From contig JAJXUY010000011.1 in the NCBI GenBank assembly GCA_021782525.1, positions 1 through 15,992 of the forward strand: 15,992 nucleotides of DNA, written 5' to 3'. A program made the translations under genes and the position numbers. Below are positions 5,797 to 13,686 of the stretch, piece after piece. The notes under the pieces are model-generated. The model did no database searches and was not told the DNA's origin. It was given only the letters and a program-made list of their open reading frames with translations. The stretch is from Acidobacteriota bacterium (GTDB taxonomy: Bacteria > Acidobacteriota > Thermoanaerobaculia > Thermoanaerobaculales > Thermoanaerobaculaceae). How positions within the stretch are numbered: the stretch's first letter is position 1; the number at the start of each line of letters is the position of its first letter.

Positions 5797-8336
5797 GCGA
5801 CGAACTCCTGCTCAATCTCTACCCAGCGGGCGAGCTCACCGGCTGGCTGACCATCTCGTATCCCGATCCCGCGTTCGTCCCGAGTGACGGGGAGCGCGTG
5901 CCGATGCTGACCAAGTGGGCAAACGACACCGCGGTTGCGGCCACCATCGCCGCTGAGCTGGCACCCAAGAACAACGTGTACGTCGGGCTTGGGCTCCGCC
6001 GTGCGCGTGGTTCCGAGCGCCAGCGTGGGGCGGTGGAGGACGTGGTCGTGATCCCCGGCGTGTGGGCTGACTTTGATGTAGCCGGCGACACACACACCGA
6101 CAACGGCAAGCACTACTTCCCCACGAAAGCGGCGGTGCAGACGTTCCTCGACGGCCTGCCAGCGAAACCCTCGATCGTCGTGGACAGTGGCGGCGGGCTG
6201 CATGCCTACTGGCTCTTCCGCGAACCGTGGCTCTTCGAGGATGACGCCGAGCGTCTCGACGCTGCGGCCGTGGTGGAGGGCTGGCAGCGGTTCCTGCAGC
6301 GACGGGCGAGGGCGCTCGGGTTCGACATTGACTCGACGTTCGACCTGGCGCGCGTGCTGCGCGTCGCGCCGAGTCTGAACCACAAGGTTGACCCGCCGCT
6401 CCGCGTGTCAGTGATCCACAGCGACGGGCCACGGTACAACCCCGGCGACTTCTCCGAGTGGGCCGCGCCGGCTGGCGATGGGGCACCGGCTGCGACGGGG
6501 GCGGTCACGATCCGGTGGGACGCCGAGGCGCCGGCCAAGTTTGAGGCGCTACTCGTCGCCGATCCGCGCACCCGTGCAACGTGGGACCACCGCCGGCCGG
6601 ACCTACGCGACCAGACGCCGACGGGCTACACGATGGCACTCGCCAACGTGGCGGTCACCGCCGGCTGGACGGATCAAGAGATCGCCGACCTATTGGTCGC
6701 TGCACGACGCCACTACGGCGCCGACCGTAAATACGCCGGCTGGTATGCGCGGACGATCGCGAAGGCGCGCGAGCGGAGCGGCGGGGTGGAGACGCCCGCA
6801 CGGTCCTACTTGCTGACTGATACGGGCAACGCTGAGCGTTTCGCTGCGGAGCACGCTCAGGAGGTTCACTACTGCTTCGCGTGGAACAAGTGGATGGTAT
6901 TCGACGGGCAGCGGTGGGCGCTCGACGACCGCGGCCGGATCTTCCAGCTCGCCAAAGAGACGACTCGGAACATGCTGACCGAGGCCGCACAGGAACCCGA
7001 CGACGACAAGCGCAAGGCGCGAATCCGACACGCGATCAAGGCCGACTCTCGCGCCGGGCGCGACGCGATGCTCGCTCTCGCCCGATCTGAGCCCGGAATA
7101 CCGATCACCCCGGAGGAACTCGACTGCGACCCGTGGTTGCTGAACGTCGAGAACGGCACAATAGACCTTCACACTGGGACACTGCGACCTCACCAGCGTG
7201 AAGATCTCATCACGAAGCTGGCGCCTGTCCAGTACGACCTGGCGGCCGCGGCGCCCCGGTGGGCGCGGTTCCTCGAGGAAGTGCTGCCTGACCCCGAGCT
7301 GCGGCGGTTCCTCCAGGCAGCGACCGGCTACGCCCTGACCGGCGACGTGTCGGATCAAGTCTTGTTCTTCCTCTACGGGCTCGGGGCGAACGGCAAGAGC
7401 GTCTACTTGGGGACGGTACAGACGGCGCTCGGCGACTACGCCGTCCAGGTAGTCCCCGATCTGTTGATGGCGAGGAAGGGCGAGCACCACCCGACCGAGC
7501 TGACCGACCTCTACCGGCGCCGGTTCGTCGCGACGATCGAGGCTGACGAGGGCCGAAGGTTCAATGAGGCGGGCGTGAAGTGGTTGACCGGCGGCGACAA
7601 GATCCGGGCGCGACGAATGCAAGAGGACTTCTGGCAGTTCAACCCAACGCACAAGATCTTCCTGGCGGCGAACACAAGACCGGTGATCCGGGGCAACGAC
7701 CTCGGGATATGGCGCCGGGTGCGGTTGGTCCCGTTCGTGGTCACGATCTCCGAGCAACAGCGCGATCCACACCTGATCGACACCCTCAAGGACGAGTCCG
7801 CCGGAATCCTCCGCTGGGCCGTCGAGGGCTGTCTCCTGTGGCAACGCGAGGGGCTCAGGGCACCGGACGCGGTGAAGGCGGCGACCGGGGACTACCAGGC
7901 CGAGATGGATCTAGTCGGCCGGTTTATCTCCGACCGCTGCATCGTCGGAACGTTCGCTCAGGTGGCGGCCGGCGACCTCTACAAGAGCTTCCTGAACTGG
8001 TGCACCGAGGGCCGGGAGCGCGAATTCTCGCAACAAACCTTCGGACGCCGACTCACGGATCGGGGATTTGCACGGGAACGGCGCCGTAGCGGGCACTGGT
8101 GGACCGGTATCGGACTCCTGACCGCCGAATCCACGGGAGAGGACACCCCGGGTGTGACTGATGTGACCCTTTCAAGCGAGTTTTGCGGTTCATTCCCAGA
8201 ATTTAATTCTCGCGTAGTGGACCCCGAAAAAGGGTGCACAAGGGTCACAAGGGTCACGGCTGGACGCGACCGCGAGCCGGACGACGATGATGAGCCCCTG
8301 CGTGACAAGACGGACGAGCACGAGGTGTTGTCGTGA
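5793..8336 (+). CDS. Primase-helicase: RepB/AEP-like primase fused to a P4/D5-type SF3 helicase
   Basis: An 847-residue replication protein. The N-terminal part (about 60-215) looks like a RepB/archaeo-eukaryotic primase: WADFDVAG (91-98) supplies the acidic DxD, and SGGGLHAYW (132-140) supplies His137. Residues 370-500 match the D5 N-terminal region of phage/plasmid primases, including DPWLLNVENGTIDLHTG (446-462). The SF3 helicase follows, with Walker A GLGANGKS (529-536), Walker B-like ATIEADE (580-586), and sensor-type LAANTRP with N627, then a candidate arginine finger R641-R642. A winged-helix-like segment (718-775) and a low-complexity acidic tail close it. It should prime and unwind the element's own DNA as P4 alpha protein does. 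The GTG at 5793 overlaps the previous stop. The first ~80 codons of the longer open frame overlap the zinc-ribbon gene and were rejected. Confidence 0.92.
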   Translation: MSDELLLNLYPAGELTGWLTISYPDPAFVPSDGERVPMLTKWANDTAVAATIAAELAPKNNVYVGLGLRRARGSERQRGAVEDVVVIPGVWADFDVAGDTHTDNGKHYFPTKAAVQTFLDGLPAKPSIVVDSGGGLHAYWLFREPWLFEDDAERLDAAAVVEGWQRFLQRRARALGFDIDSTFDLARVLRVAPSLNHKVDPPLRVSVIHSDGPRYNPGDFSEWAAPAGDGAPAATGAVTIRWDAEAPAKFEALLVADPRTRATWDHRRPDLRDQTPTGYTMALANVAVTAGWTDQEIADLLVAARRHYGADRKYAGWYARTIAKARERSGGVETPARSYLLTDTGNAERFAAEHAQEVHYCFAWNKWMVFDGQRWALDDRGRIFQLAKETTRNMLTEAAQEPDDDKRKARIRHAIKADSRAGRDAMLALARSEPGIPITPEELDCDPWLLNVENGTIDLHTGTLRPHQREDLITKLAPVQYDLAAAAPRWARFLEEVLPDPELRRFLQAATGYALTGDVSDQVLFFLYGLGANGKSVYLGTVQTALGDYAVQVVPDLLMARKGEHHPTELTDLYRRRFVATIEADEGRRFNEAGVKWLTGGDKIRARRMQEDFWQFNPTHKIFLAANTRPVIRGNDLGIWRRVRLVPFVVTISEQQRDPHLIDTLKDESAGILRWAVEGCLLWQREGLRAPDAVKAATGDYQAEMDLVGRFISDRCIVGTFAQVAAGDLYKSFLNWCTEGREREFSQQTFGRRLTDRGFARERRRSGHWWTGIGLLTAESTGEDTPGVTDVTLSSEFCGSFPEFNSRVVDPEKGCTRVTRVTAGRDREPDDDDEPLRDKTDEHEVLS

Positions 8337-8518
8337 CCGCCGCTCCAACCCCGAAGCCGGCGAAGGCCACGCCGGAGGTAAGCGCGATCATGCGGCACGC
8401 GTGCGCCTGCTCGCGCTGCTCCATGCACAACTTGATGCGCGCCGACGTGACGCCTTGCTGCCGCGAGGGTGCACGACTACAGCGGGCGCTGCGAGCGCAA
8501 GTGAGGGCCGAACGATGA
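8333..8518 (+). CDS. Small cysteine/histidine-rich protein
   Basis: A 61-residue protein of unknown function. The middle carries a tight cluster of possible metal ligands (HACACSRCSMH at 22-32, then PCCRE at 41-45), and the C-terminus is basic. The spacing would allow one zinc site, but I do not recognise a family. The GTG at 8333 overlaps the primase stop (GTGA), the style used throughout the operon, which is the main reason to accept it. Its own stop overlaps an ATG at 8515. Confidence 0.5.
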   Translation: MTAAPTPKPAKATPEVSAIMRHACACSRCSMHNLMRADVTPCCREGARLQRALRAQVRAER

Positions 8519-8802
8519 CCGCCCTCGTGCGCTCCCGTGCCGCCCGGCCACCGCGCCCGCACGCCGGCCGCAATGTCGCGCGTTGCCATGCCGCCCGTGC
8601 CGCCTCGGCGTGCCGCGAGCGTGCCGGCGTGCCGGTGGTTTTGACCGTTTTGCCTGCGGAAAAGTGCGGCCTCGACGCTCTCGTATTGCAACGTAATCGC
8701 AGCATTGAGCGTAACTCGTTTGTTTCCAACATTCATAACCAACGAGACAAGTTTACAAAAGAGGCGTTATCGGACGCTGTGACAAATCCTCGGGAGGTGC
8801 AA
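8519..8802. other. Candidate replication origin: CGTGCCG repeats next to an AT-rich stretch
   Basis: CGTGCCG occurs at 8536-8542, 8596-8602, 8609-8615, 8620-8626 and 8628-8634, with a near copy CATGCCG at 8587-8593. It is followed by the most AT-rich DNA of the operon: 8701-8760 is 37% GC by count, against much higher GC in the flanks. Short iterons beside a meltable region, directly after a primase-helicase gene, is the arrangement expected of an origin. The repeats are not evenly spaced, so this is only a candidate. The stretch is also an open frame joined to the next gene (ATG at 8515), so it may instead be coding. Confidence 0.35.
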
Positions 8803-9111
8803 ATGGCGGGACGGAAACAAGATAAGGCCACAAGTGGCCTGCCGTCAAGGGGCGAATCAATAATCGCTGGCCTGTGCGGTCTCGCGGACCTGATCGGCGC
8901 CGACGTTGAGGCTCGCTCGATCGGTGGCAGCGTCACCCGCGGCCGGCTGATCGAGGCGGGCGAGCGGTTCCTGATCCTCGAGCGCGCCACGACGGGGCGG
9001 CGCACGTTCGTCGCGCTGGCGCACCTGGTCGCGGTCGTTGACGAAACCCCGCCGGCACTGAGCAGGCGCGAGCGGGAGGAACTGACCGCGGAGCGGGGAG
9101 GTGGCCTGTGA
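8803..9111 (+). CDS. Small Sm/SH3-barrel-like protein
   Basis: A 102-residue protein. Residues 29-80 read like a five-stranded Sm or SH3-type barrel: DLIGADVEARSI-GG-SVTRGRLIEAGERFLILE-TTGRRTFVALAHLVAVV, with the alternating pattern and Gly turns typical of such folds. This is a visual judgement, not a database match. Such folds bind RNA, DNA or protein. GGGAGGTG at 8792-8799 is well placed for the ATG at 8803, which is why I chose it. The frame is open back to an ATG at 8515 that overlaps the previous stop, so a longer 198-residue version is possible. The extra part is low-complexity and then AT-rich, which argues against it. The stop overlaps the next start by GTGA. Confidence 0.65.
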   Translation: MAGRKQDKATSGLPSRGESIIAGLCGLADLIGADVEARSIGGSVTRGRLIEAGERFLILERATTGRRTFVALAHLVAVVDETPPALSRREREELTAERGGGL

Positions 9112-9383
9112 CCCGCACCGACCAGGAACGCCCCTTGTGGCGCGTCGCCACGCGCCGCGGTTTTCGCCGAGCGATTCGCGAAACCATCGCGCGGGTGCAA
9201 CCGGCGCAATACACGAGTCTGGCAAAAACCCACCGCAGCGACGGAGGCCGCATCCGGCTAGAGGCAGTCCCGCAAGTCCAGGCGGACCGCGAAGAGCTGA
9301 GCGTGCGGGCAGCGTCGAGTGCGGGAGCAGCGAACGGCACCACGAACGAGCCGGCCACGGCCGGCAGGGAGAGCGCACAATGA
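9108..9383 (+). CDS. Hypothetical protein
   Basis: A 91-residue protein with a basic N-terminal third (RVATRRGFRRAIRETIARVQ at 12-31), no cysteines and no recognisable motif. The C-terminal third is Ala/Ser/Thr-rich and probably disordered. Evidence that it is a gene is its position: GTGA overlap with the previous gene, ATGA overlap with the next, and the good ribosome site GGGGAGGTGG ahead of the GTG at 9108. The function is unknown. A nucleic-acid-binding role would fit the basic region but is a guess. Confidence 0.5.
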   Translation: MTRTDQERPLWRVATRRGFRRAIRETIARVQPAQYTSLAKTHRSDGGRIRLEAVPQVQADREELSVRAASSAGAANGTTNEPATAGRESAQ

Positions 9384-9811
9384 GCGGACATCACAACAAA
9401 GTCGGTAGGCTGATCCTTCGGCGGCAACTTCAAGCGGCAGGGGGTGTGCTGGCGCGCTTCCGCGACGATCTCACAACTTCGCGGAAGGCGGTCGGCTGGT
9501 CGCCGCGCGCCGTCATCAACGAACACAGGGACGCTCTGGCGCAGGTGGTGGAGGAGATCGAGCCGATCGTCGCCGAGCGTCTCAAGGCCGAAGTCGCATA
9601 CGACCGCGAAGCCGAGGCGGTCAAGGCCGCCGCCGCTGGCGGCCACGGCATTTTCGCGCAAGTGAGCAACACCAGCTGCGAAGTCGAGGCGTTCAAGGCG
9701 GAGGTGCGATCTGCGATCGAGAGCGCACCGGACAGCGACACGGCCCGTCGGCGCGTCGCCATGCTGGTCGCGACCGAGCAGACGCGGCACATCCTCGGAG
9801 GTGGCCAGTGA
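9380..9811 (+). CDS. Hypothetical helical protein
   Basis: A 143-residue protein that looks almost entirely alpha-helical, with heptad-like hydrophobic spacing at about 50-85 (ALAQVVEEIEPIVAERLKAE). The start, with SGHHNKVGRLILRRQLQAAG, is distinctive but not a motif I know. It has one cysteine. Both ends overlap neighbouring genes (ATGA at 9380, GTGA at 9808). It lies between the replication genes and the packaging genes, a region where phages keep DNA-binding or assembly-helper proteins. Confidence 0.6.
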   Translation: MSGHHNKVGRLILRRQLQAAGGVLARFRDDLTTSRKAVGWSPRAVINEHRDALAQVVEEIEPIVAERLKAEVAYDREAEAVKAAAAGGHGIFAQVSNTSCEVEAFKAEVRSAIESAPDSDTARRRVAMLVATEQTRHILGGGQ

Positions 9812-10509
9812 ACGGGCTCGCTCGGCTCGCCGCGCTTCTCACCTCCGACAATGAGTCGGCGCCCGTGGTGGGCGCCGGCACGGTGACGACTCCCGTACCG
9901 TCCGATGATGAGGCGGCGGCCCAAGCGGCGGTGCAGCGTGCCGAGGCGACGCTCGCTGATCTCACGTCGAGGCGGGAGAACCTGGTCTCGACAATCGCTG
10001 GTCTGACTGGCGAGCGTTCCCGCCTCTCGCGGTTGCTGGCGACCGGCGACCTGGACGCGGAGGCCCGCTTCGCCGAAGTCGAGGTAGCGATCGCCACCGC
10101 GCAGGCGCGTCTCTCGGGACTTGACGAGCTGCTCGGCGAGGCCAAGGCCGCGCTGGCGGCGGCGTACGGCGCGCTTCGCGAAACGGCCGCTCCACGTCTC
10201 GCACAGGAGCGCCAGCAGCGCGTCGCCGAGGCCACAGAGCGAGCGGATGTGGCGGCTCAAGAGTTGCGCGCCCGCTACCGCGCAGCCTGCGCGGCCACGG
10301 GTGAACTCGCCGAGCGACTCGACGAACTCGCTGCGCTCGGCGGCAACCCCTCGGGAATCGAACACGCACTCGACGATCAAGGTTCGGACGAACTCACGCG
10401 CATGATCGCGGAGGGTTGGCGGCTCAGGGAGTCGCGCTGGCTGCCGGCGCGTCGCGCGATCGTCTGCGCGGCGCCGCCGCCGGAAGGGGGCGCACCGTGG
10501 CCGAAGTAG
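9808..10509 (+). CDS. Coiled-coil protein
   Basis: A 233-residue protein with long heptad-rich stretches at about 35-75 and 85-185, high in Ala, Glu and Arg, typical of an extended coiled coil. Function is unknown. It overlaps the following small-terminase-like gene by 13 bases and is preceded by GGAGG a few bases before its GTG start. Position directly before the terminase genes suggests a role in packaging or as a scaffold-like helper, but proteins of this composition match many families weakly, so this is inference only. Part of the leftward frame in the same DNA is open but is a GC-rich shadow. Confidence 0.65.
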   Translation: MNGLARLAALLTSDNESAPVVGAGTVTTPVPSDDEAAAQAAVQRAEATLADLTSRRENLVSTIAGLTGERSRLSRLLATGDLDAEARFAEVEVAIATAQARLSGLDELLGEAKAALAAAYGALRETAAPRLAQERQQRVAEATERADVAAQELRARYRAACAATGELAERLDELAALGGNPSGIEHALDDQGSDELTRMIAEGWRLRESRWLPARRAIVCAAPPPEGGAPWPK

Positions 10510-10892
10510 AGCGGGACACCACGGGGCGCTGGCTGCCGGGGCGTAGTCCTAACCCTGGCGGCCGGCCCGGCGGCGTCCGCGAGGTGCGGGAATGGGCGCG
10601 CGCGGTGTGGGACGCACACGGGCGCGAGGCGTTGCTCGAGCTGGCCTTGCACGGTCGCCGCGAGGAAGTGCGACTCAAGGCGTGGTCGGAAATCCTCGAT
10701 CGCGCTTTCGGCCGTGCGCCGCAGGCGGTCAACTTGACGGGCGCCGATGGCGGTCCGCTGGCCTTCGAGCCCGCGGGCGCGCTCGTGGCCCGGCTGACAC
10801 AGCTAATCGGCGAGCGGGCCGACGCGGCGGCGCTGCCGGGGGCACCAGCGGAACTCGCCTCGGGTGAGGTGGCCGAGGGCGGGACGCCGTGA
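10497..10892 (+). CDS. DUF5681-type small-terminase-like protein
   Basis: A 131-residue protein. Residues 10-26 contain GRWLPGRSPNPGGRPGG, the glycine/proline-rich signature of DUF5681 proteins, which are usually encoded directly upstream of a large terminase. A helical segment (LHGRREEVRLKAWSEILDRA at 51-70) follows, as in that family. Small terminases recognise the packaging start on the DNA, and I infer that role from gene order. The GTG at 10497 is preceded by GGAAGGGGG and overlaps the upstream gene. Its stop overlaps the large-terminase start by GTGA. Confidence 0.72.
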   Translation: MAEVERDTTGRWLPGRSPNPGGRPGGVREVREWARAVWDAHGREALLELALHGRREEVRLKAWSEILDRAFGRAPQAVNLTGADGGPLAFEPAGALVARLTQLIGERADAAALPGAPAELASGEVAEGGTP

Positions 10893-12259
10893 GCGGCTCG
10901 CTTGCATCGCAGCTCGCGGCGCTGCCGCCAGAGGAGCGCCAGCGCATCGGGGCGAGCCTGTCCGAGCCCGAGCGGGCCGCGCTCGCTTACGAGTGGCCGT
11001 TCTGGGCTCGCCCCGAGCAGCTTCCGCCGCCTGGCGCGTGGTCGGTGTGGCTGATCCTGACCGGCCGCGGATGGGGGAAGAATCGAACGGGCGTCGAGTG
11101 GGTGCGTGCGGAGGTGGAGGCTGGTCGTCGCGGTCGCTTGGCGCTGGTCGCGAGGACCGCCGCCGACGTGCGCGACACGATGATCGAGGGCGAGTCGGGG
11201 TTGCTCGCCGTCTGCCCGCCTTGGTTCCGGCCGACGTGGGAACCGAGCAAGCGCCGAGTCACCTGGCCGAATGGTGCGATCGCCTCGACGTACAGCGCCG
11301 ACGAACCGGACACGCTGCGCGGTCCCCAGCACGACGGCGCCTGGTGCGACGAACTCGCCTCATGGCGGCACGCGCCGGAGGCGTGGGCGAACCTGCTGAT
11401 GGGCTTGCGGCTCGGAACCGATCCCCGCGTGCTCGTCACGACCACGCCGCGGCCGGTGAAGCTCGTCAAAGACTTGATCGCGGACCCGCACACCGTCGTC
11501 ACCCGCGGCCGCACTTACGACAACCTGGGAAACCTTGCACCGACCTTCCGGGCGCAAGTGATCGCGCGTTACGAGGGCACGCGGCTCGGCCGGCAGGAAC
11601 TTGACGGGCAAATCCTCGAGGACGCTCAGGGTGCGTTGTGGCAGCGCGAGGCGATCGAGGCCGGCCGCGTCACGGCTGCACCCGAGTTGACCCGCGTCGT
11701 GGTGGCCCTTGACCCGAGCGGTACAGCCGGCGAGCACAGCGACGCTTGCGGCATCATCGTTGCCGGCGTCGCCGCGGACGGGCAGGCGTACGTTCTCGAC
11801 GATCGCACCGCCGTTCTGAGCCCGGCTCAGTGGGGCGCGCTCGCGGTGCAGCTCTACCAAGCGCACAGCGCCGACCGAATCGTGGCCGAGGGGAACTTCG
11901 GCGGAGACATGGTGGAGCAGACGCTTCGCACCGTGCGCGACGATCACGACCGGCCGATCGGTGCGAACGTCCCGTTCACGAAGCTCACGGCGTCCCGCGG
12001 CAAGGCGGCGCGCGCCGAGCCTGTCTCGGCGCTGTACGAGCAGGGCAAGGTGCACCACGTCGGCACCTTCCCCGAGCTCGAGGACGAACTGTGCTCTTGG
12101 GAACCGAACAGCGGCAAGCGGTCCCCGAACCGCCTCGATGCGCTCGTGTGGGCGCTCACGGAGTTGATGCTCGACGCGAACACCATCTCGCCCGGCTGGT
12201 ATTCGTTCGTTCGGCACGAGCTGGGGCTGCCTGAGCCAACGGAAGGAGAGGCGCAATGA
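10889..12259 (+). CDS. Phage terminase large subunit (packaging ATPase/nuclease)
   Basis: A 456-residue DNA-packaging motor, the normal length for the Terminase_6-type DNA-packaging protein. The ATPase has Walker A TGRGWGKNR (58-66), Walker B DGAWCDELASW (149-159; D154, E155), and the coupling motif VLVTTTPRP (181-189). The RNase H-like nuclease has VVALDPSG (271-278; D275), IVAEGNFGGD (331-340; E334), and SPNRLDALVWAL (412-423; D417). It would cut concatemers and pump DNA into a prohead. One oddity is Asn65 in the Walker A motif, where Ser or Thr normally coordinates magnesium. The gene is otherwise intact. No portal gene follows, which is where one normally lies. Confidence 0.95.
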   Translation: MSGSLASQLAALPPEERQRIGASLSEPERAALAYEWPFWARPEQLPPPGAWSVWLILTGRGWGKNRTGVEWVRAEVEAGRRGRLALVARTAADVRDTMIEGESGLLAVCPPWFRPTWEPSKRRVTWPNGAIASTYSADEPDTLRGPQHDGAWCDELASWRHAPEAWANLLMGLRLGTDPRVLVTTTPRPVKLVKDLIADPHTVVTRGRTYDNLGNLAPTFRAQVIARYEGTRLGRQELDGQILEDAQGALWQREAIEAGRVTAAPELTRVVVALDPSGTAGEHSDACGIIVAGVAADGQAYVLDDRTAVLSPAQWGALAVQLYQAHSADRIVAEGNFGGDMVEQTLRTVRDDHDRPIGANVPFTKLTASRGKAARAEPVSALYEQGKVHHVGTFPELEDELCSWEPNSGKRSPNRLDALVWALTELMLDANTISPGWYSFVRHELGLPEPTEGEAQ

Positions 12260-12627
12260 GCGCCAAGCGAGGCGGCGCCGGCACGGCGAAGCCGCTGCCC
12301 GAGAGGCAGTGGCAAACCGTTGTGCTCCGCTATGCGCGGCGCCACGGCTGGCGCTTCTATCACCCGCTCAACTCCTGGGGTTCAGCGAAGGGTTTTCCCG
12401 ACCTGGTACTCGTGCGAGGCGAGCGGTTGATCTTCGCCGAACTCAAGAGCGACAAGGGCCGCGCCAAGCCGGAACAGACCGAATGGCTGCAAGCTGTGGC
12501 GGCGGCCGGCGCTGAGTCGTACCTCTGGCGCCCGGCTGACGTTGAGTGTGTTGTCGAAACCCTAGCAAGCCGTGCGGCAGCGGGGACACACGCTCCCCCG
12601 TCGCCGCTGGGCGTGGGGCCGGAGTGA
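12256..12627 (+). CDS. VRR-NUC domain nuclease
   Basis: A 123-residue single-domain nuclease of the PD-(D/E)XK class. GFPDLVLVRG (46-55) gives catalytic D49, FAELKSDKGR (60-69) gives E62 and K64, and EQTEWL (73-78) gives the trailing Gln. Phage proteins of this type are often encoded next to packaging or replication genes and are thought to cut branched or junction DNA. It overlaps the terminase stop by ATGA, with AAGGAGAGG just upstream. It is the last gene of the rightward operon, followed by a terminator. About 30 residues at the C-terminus are Ala/Pro-rich and look disordered. Confidence 0.9.
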   Translation: MSAKRGGAGTAKPLPERQWQTVVLRYARRHGWRFYHPLNSWGSAKGFPDLVLVRGERLIFAELKSDKGRAKPEQTEWLQAVAAAGAESYLWRPADVECVVETLASRAAAGTHAPPSPLGVGPE

Positions 12628-12721
12628 GCGCCGGCACCGCGTCGCTTCAAGGGCGTCTGCCGGTCCCTCCTTTCCCGGTTGGCGTCCGCTGCTGGTCGCA
12701 CTCGGCCGGCGGCTGCTGCAC

Positions 12722-12765
12722 CCCTCGGCCGTGGAGCCCCTTCCCCACGGCCGGGGGTTCTTTCT
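12722..12765 (+). terminator. Rho-independent terminator of the rightward operon
   Basis: A 13-bp stem (12722-12734 with 12745-12757, one G-T pair) encloses a 10-base loop and is followed by TTCTTTCT. It lies about 95 bases after the VRR-NUC stop and separates the replication/packaging operon from the cargo. The rest of the 12628-12891 gap shows no gene. Confidence 0.85.
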
Positions 12766-12809
12766 CCCCGCGAGGTAGTCCGTCGGGGTAAGGGGGTGGA
12801 TTCAAGGAA

Positions 12810-12855
12810 ATCCTACGTGGGTTGACTTGGAGTGCCGGGTTCGTTGGGGTAGGAT
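12810..12855 (+). promoter_or_regulatory. Putative promoter/operator of the PIN module
   Basis: ATCCTAC (12810-12816) and its exact complement GTAGGAT (12849-12855) face each other across 32 bases. Between them is TTGACT (12822-12827), and TAGGAT (12850-12855) would serve as a -10 box, although 22 bases between these two is too long. TTGGAG (12827-12832) has the right 17-base distance but matches poorly. A promoter controlled by a dimeric regulator is suggested, not shown. Confidence 0.35.
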
Positions 12856-12891
12856 GATGGGACGAACCTGGGGAGGGCGAGGTAGAAGACT

Positions 12892-13686
12892 ATGGGCAAG
12901 CGGGGGGACTTCTTCAGAATCCGCCTAAAGGGACCGGACGCCTCCCCGGACCTGGTTCCGGTGTCACAGCTTGCAGAGGTAATGAAGTCCGTTGACGGGA
13001 TGCTGCGAAGTCTAATTGCTTCCCGGCATCCGGGGGTCTCCGAGGATGAGGTCGTTGTGGGTCTCGTCAAGGTAACTCGAAGGAGCGTTGGACTGGCATT
13101 CAGCTCAAATTTCGAGGAAGCCGCAGGCGATGCCGCTGTTGAAATTTCGCGAGCTGTGAAGAAACGTGACCTGTCCGTTCTTCCCGTGGCCACCGCTCAA
13201 AGGCTCAAGGATGTCATCAGTTTCGCCGAGAGGAGGGGCTGGGAGGCCCACCTTTCCGCGCGGGCTGCAGGCAAACTCACGACTGCGACGATCCTTCCGG
13301 GTACGGTTTTTAGGGTCGCGACGCCGACGGCCCTCCAGGGTGAGACGACTCTCTATGGGGAGATAGAAAGGGCCGGCGGGACAACCCCAATTGTCTCCCT
13401 CCGCCTGTCCGATGGTGATCGGATTAGCTGCGACGTAACACGTGAGCTGGCCTGCGAGTTCGGACAACGACTCTACCGGTTCGTCGGTGTCGTCGGCACC
13501 GCCCGCTGGAGCGGCCCGGATTTCAAGCTGGTGAGCTTCACACCGTACAGGATCACTGAGTACGAAGACACGCCCCCAAGTCAGGCCGTCGCCGAACTCG
13601 CGGATGTGCTCCGACCTTTCTGGGCGGGGACCGACGACGTGCTAGCCGAGATCAAGAGGCTTCGGCAAGGCGAGGAAGTGCATTGA
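12892..13686 (+). CDS. Unknown protein coupled to the PIN ribonuclease (possible antitoxin or partner)
   Basis: A 264-residue cytoplasmic-looking protein that I cannot assign. The N-terminal part (1-130) alternates strands and helices and begins FFRIRLKG, with a helix at about 25-45. Residues 145-215 look like a beta-rich barrel (TTLYGEIERAGG, VSLRLSDGDRISCDV, RLYRFVGVVGTARW, FKLVSFTPYRI). The C-terminus (230-264) is a charged helix. The ATG at 12892 follows GAGGT. Its stop overlaps the start of the PIN gene (TGATG), so the two are made together. That coupling, with the small partner a likely toxin, suggests a neutralising or targeting role, although most VapB antitoxins are far smaller. Base composition is less GC-rich than in the packaging genes, which fits separate origin. 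Confidence 0.7.
   Translation: MGKRGDFFRIRLKGPDASPDLVPVSQLAEVMKSVDGMLRSLIASRHPGVSEDEVVVGLVKVTRRSVGLAFSSNFEEAAGDAAVEISRAVKKRDLSVLPVATAQRLKDVISFAERRGWEAHLSARAAGKLTTATILPGTVFRVATPTALQGETTLYGEIERAGGTTPIVSLRLSDGDRISCDVTRELACEFGQRLYRFVGVVGTARWSGPDFKLVSFTPYRITEYEDTPPSQAVAELADVLRPFWAGTDDVLAEIKRLRQGEEVH

Noticed and set aside
6690..7844. Leftward open frame of 384 codons inside the primase gene
   Set aside because: Fully covered by the AEP-SF3 primase-helicase with intact motifs; the antisense translation has no recognisable feature.
9430..10380. Leftward open frame of 316 codons
   Set aside because: It crosses two rightward genes joined by GTGA coupling; its translation is low-complexity and has no ribosome site.
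11360..12256. Leftward open frame of 298 codons inside the large terminase gene
   Set aside because: The terminase motifs on the plus strand explain the region.
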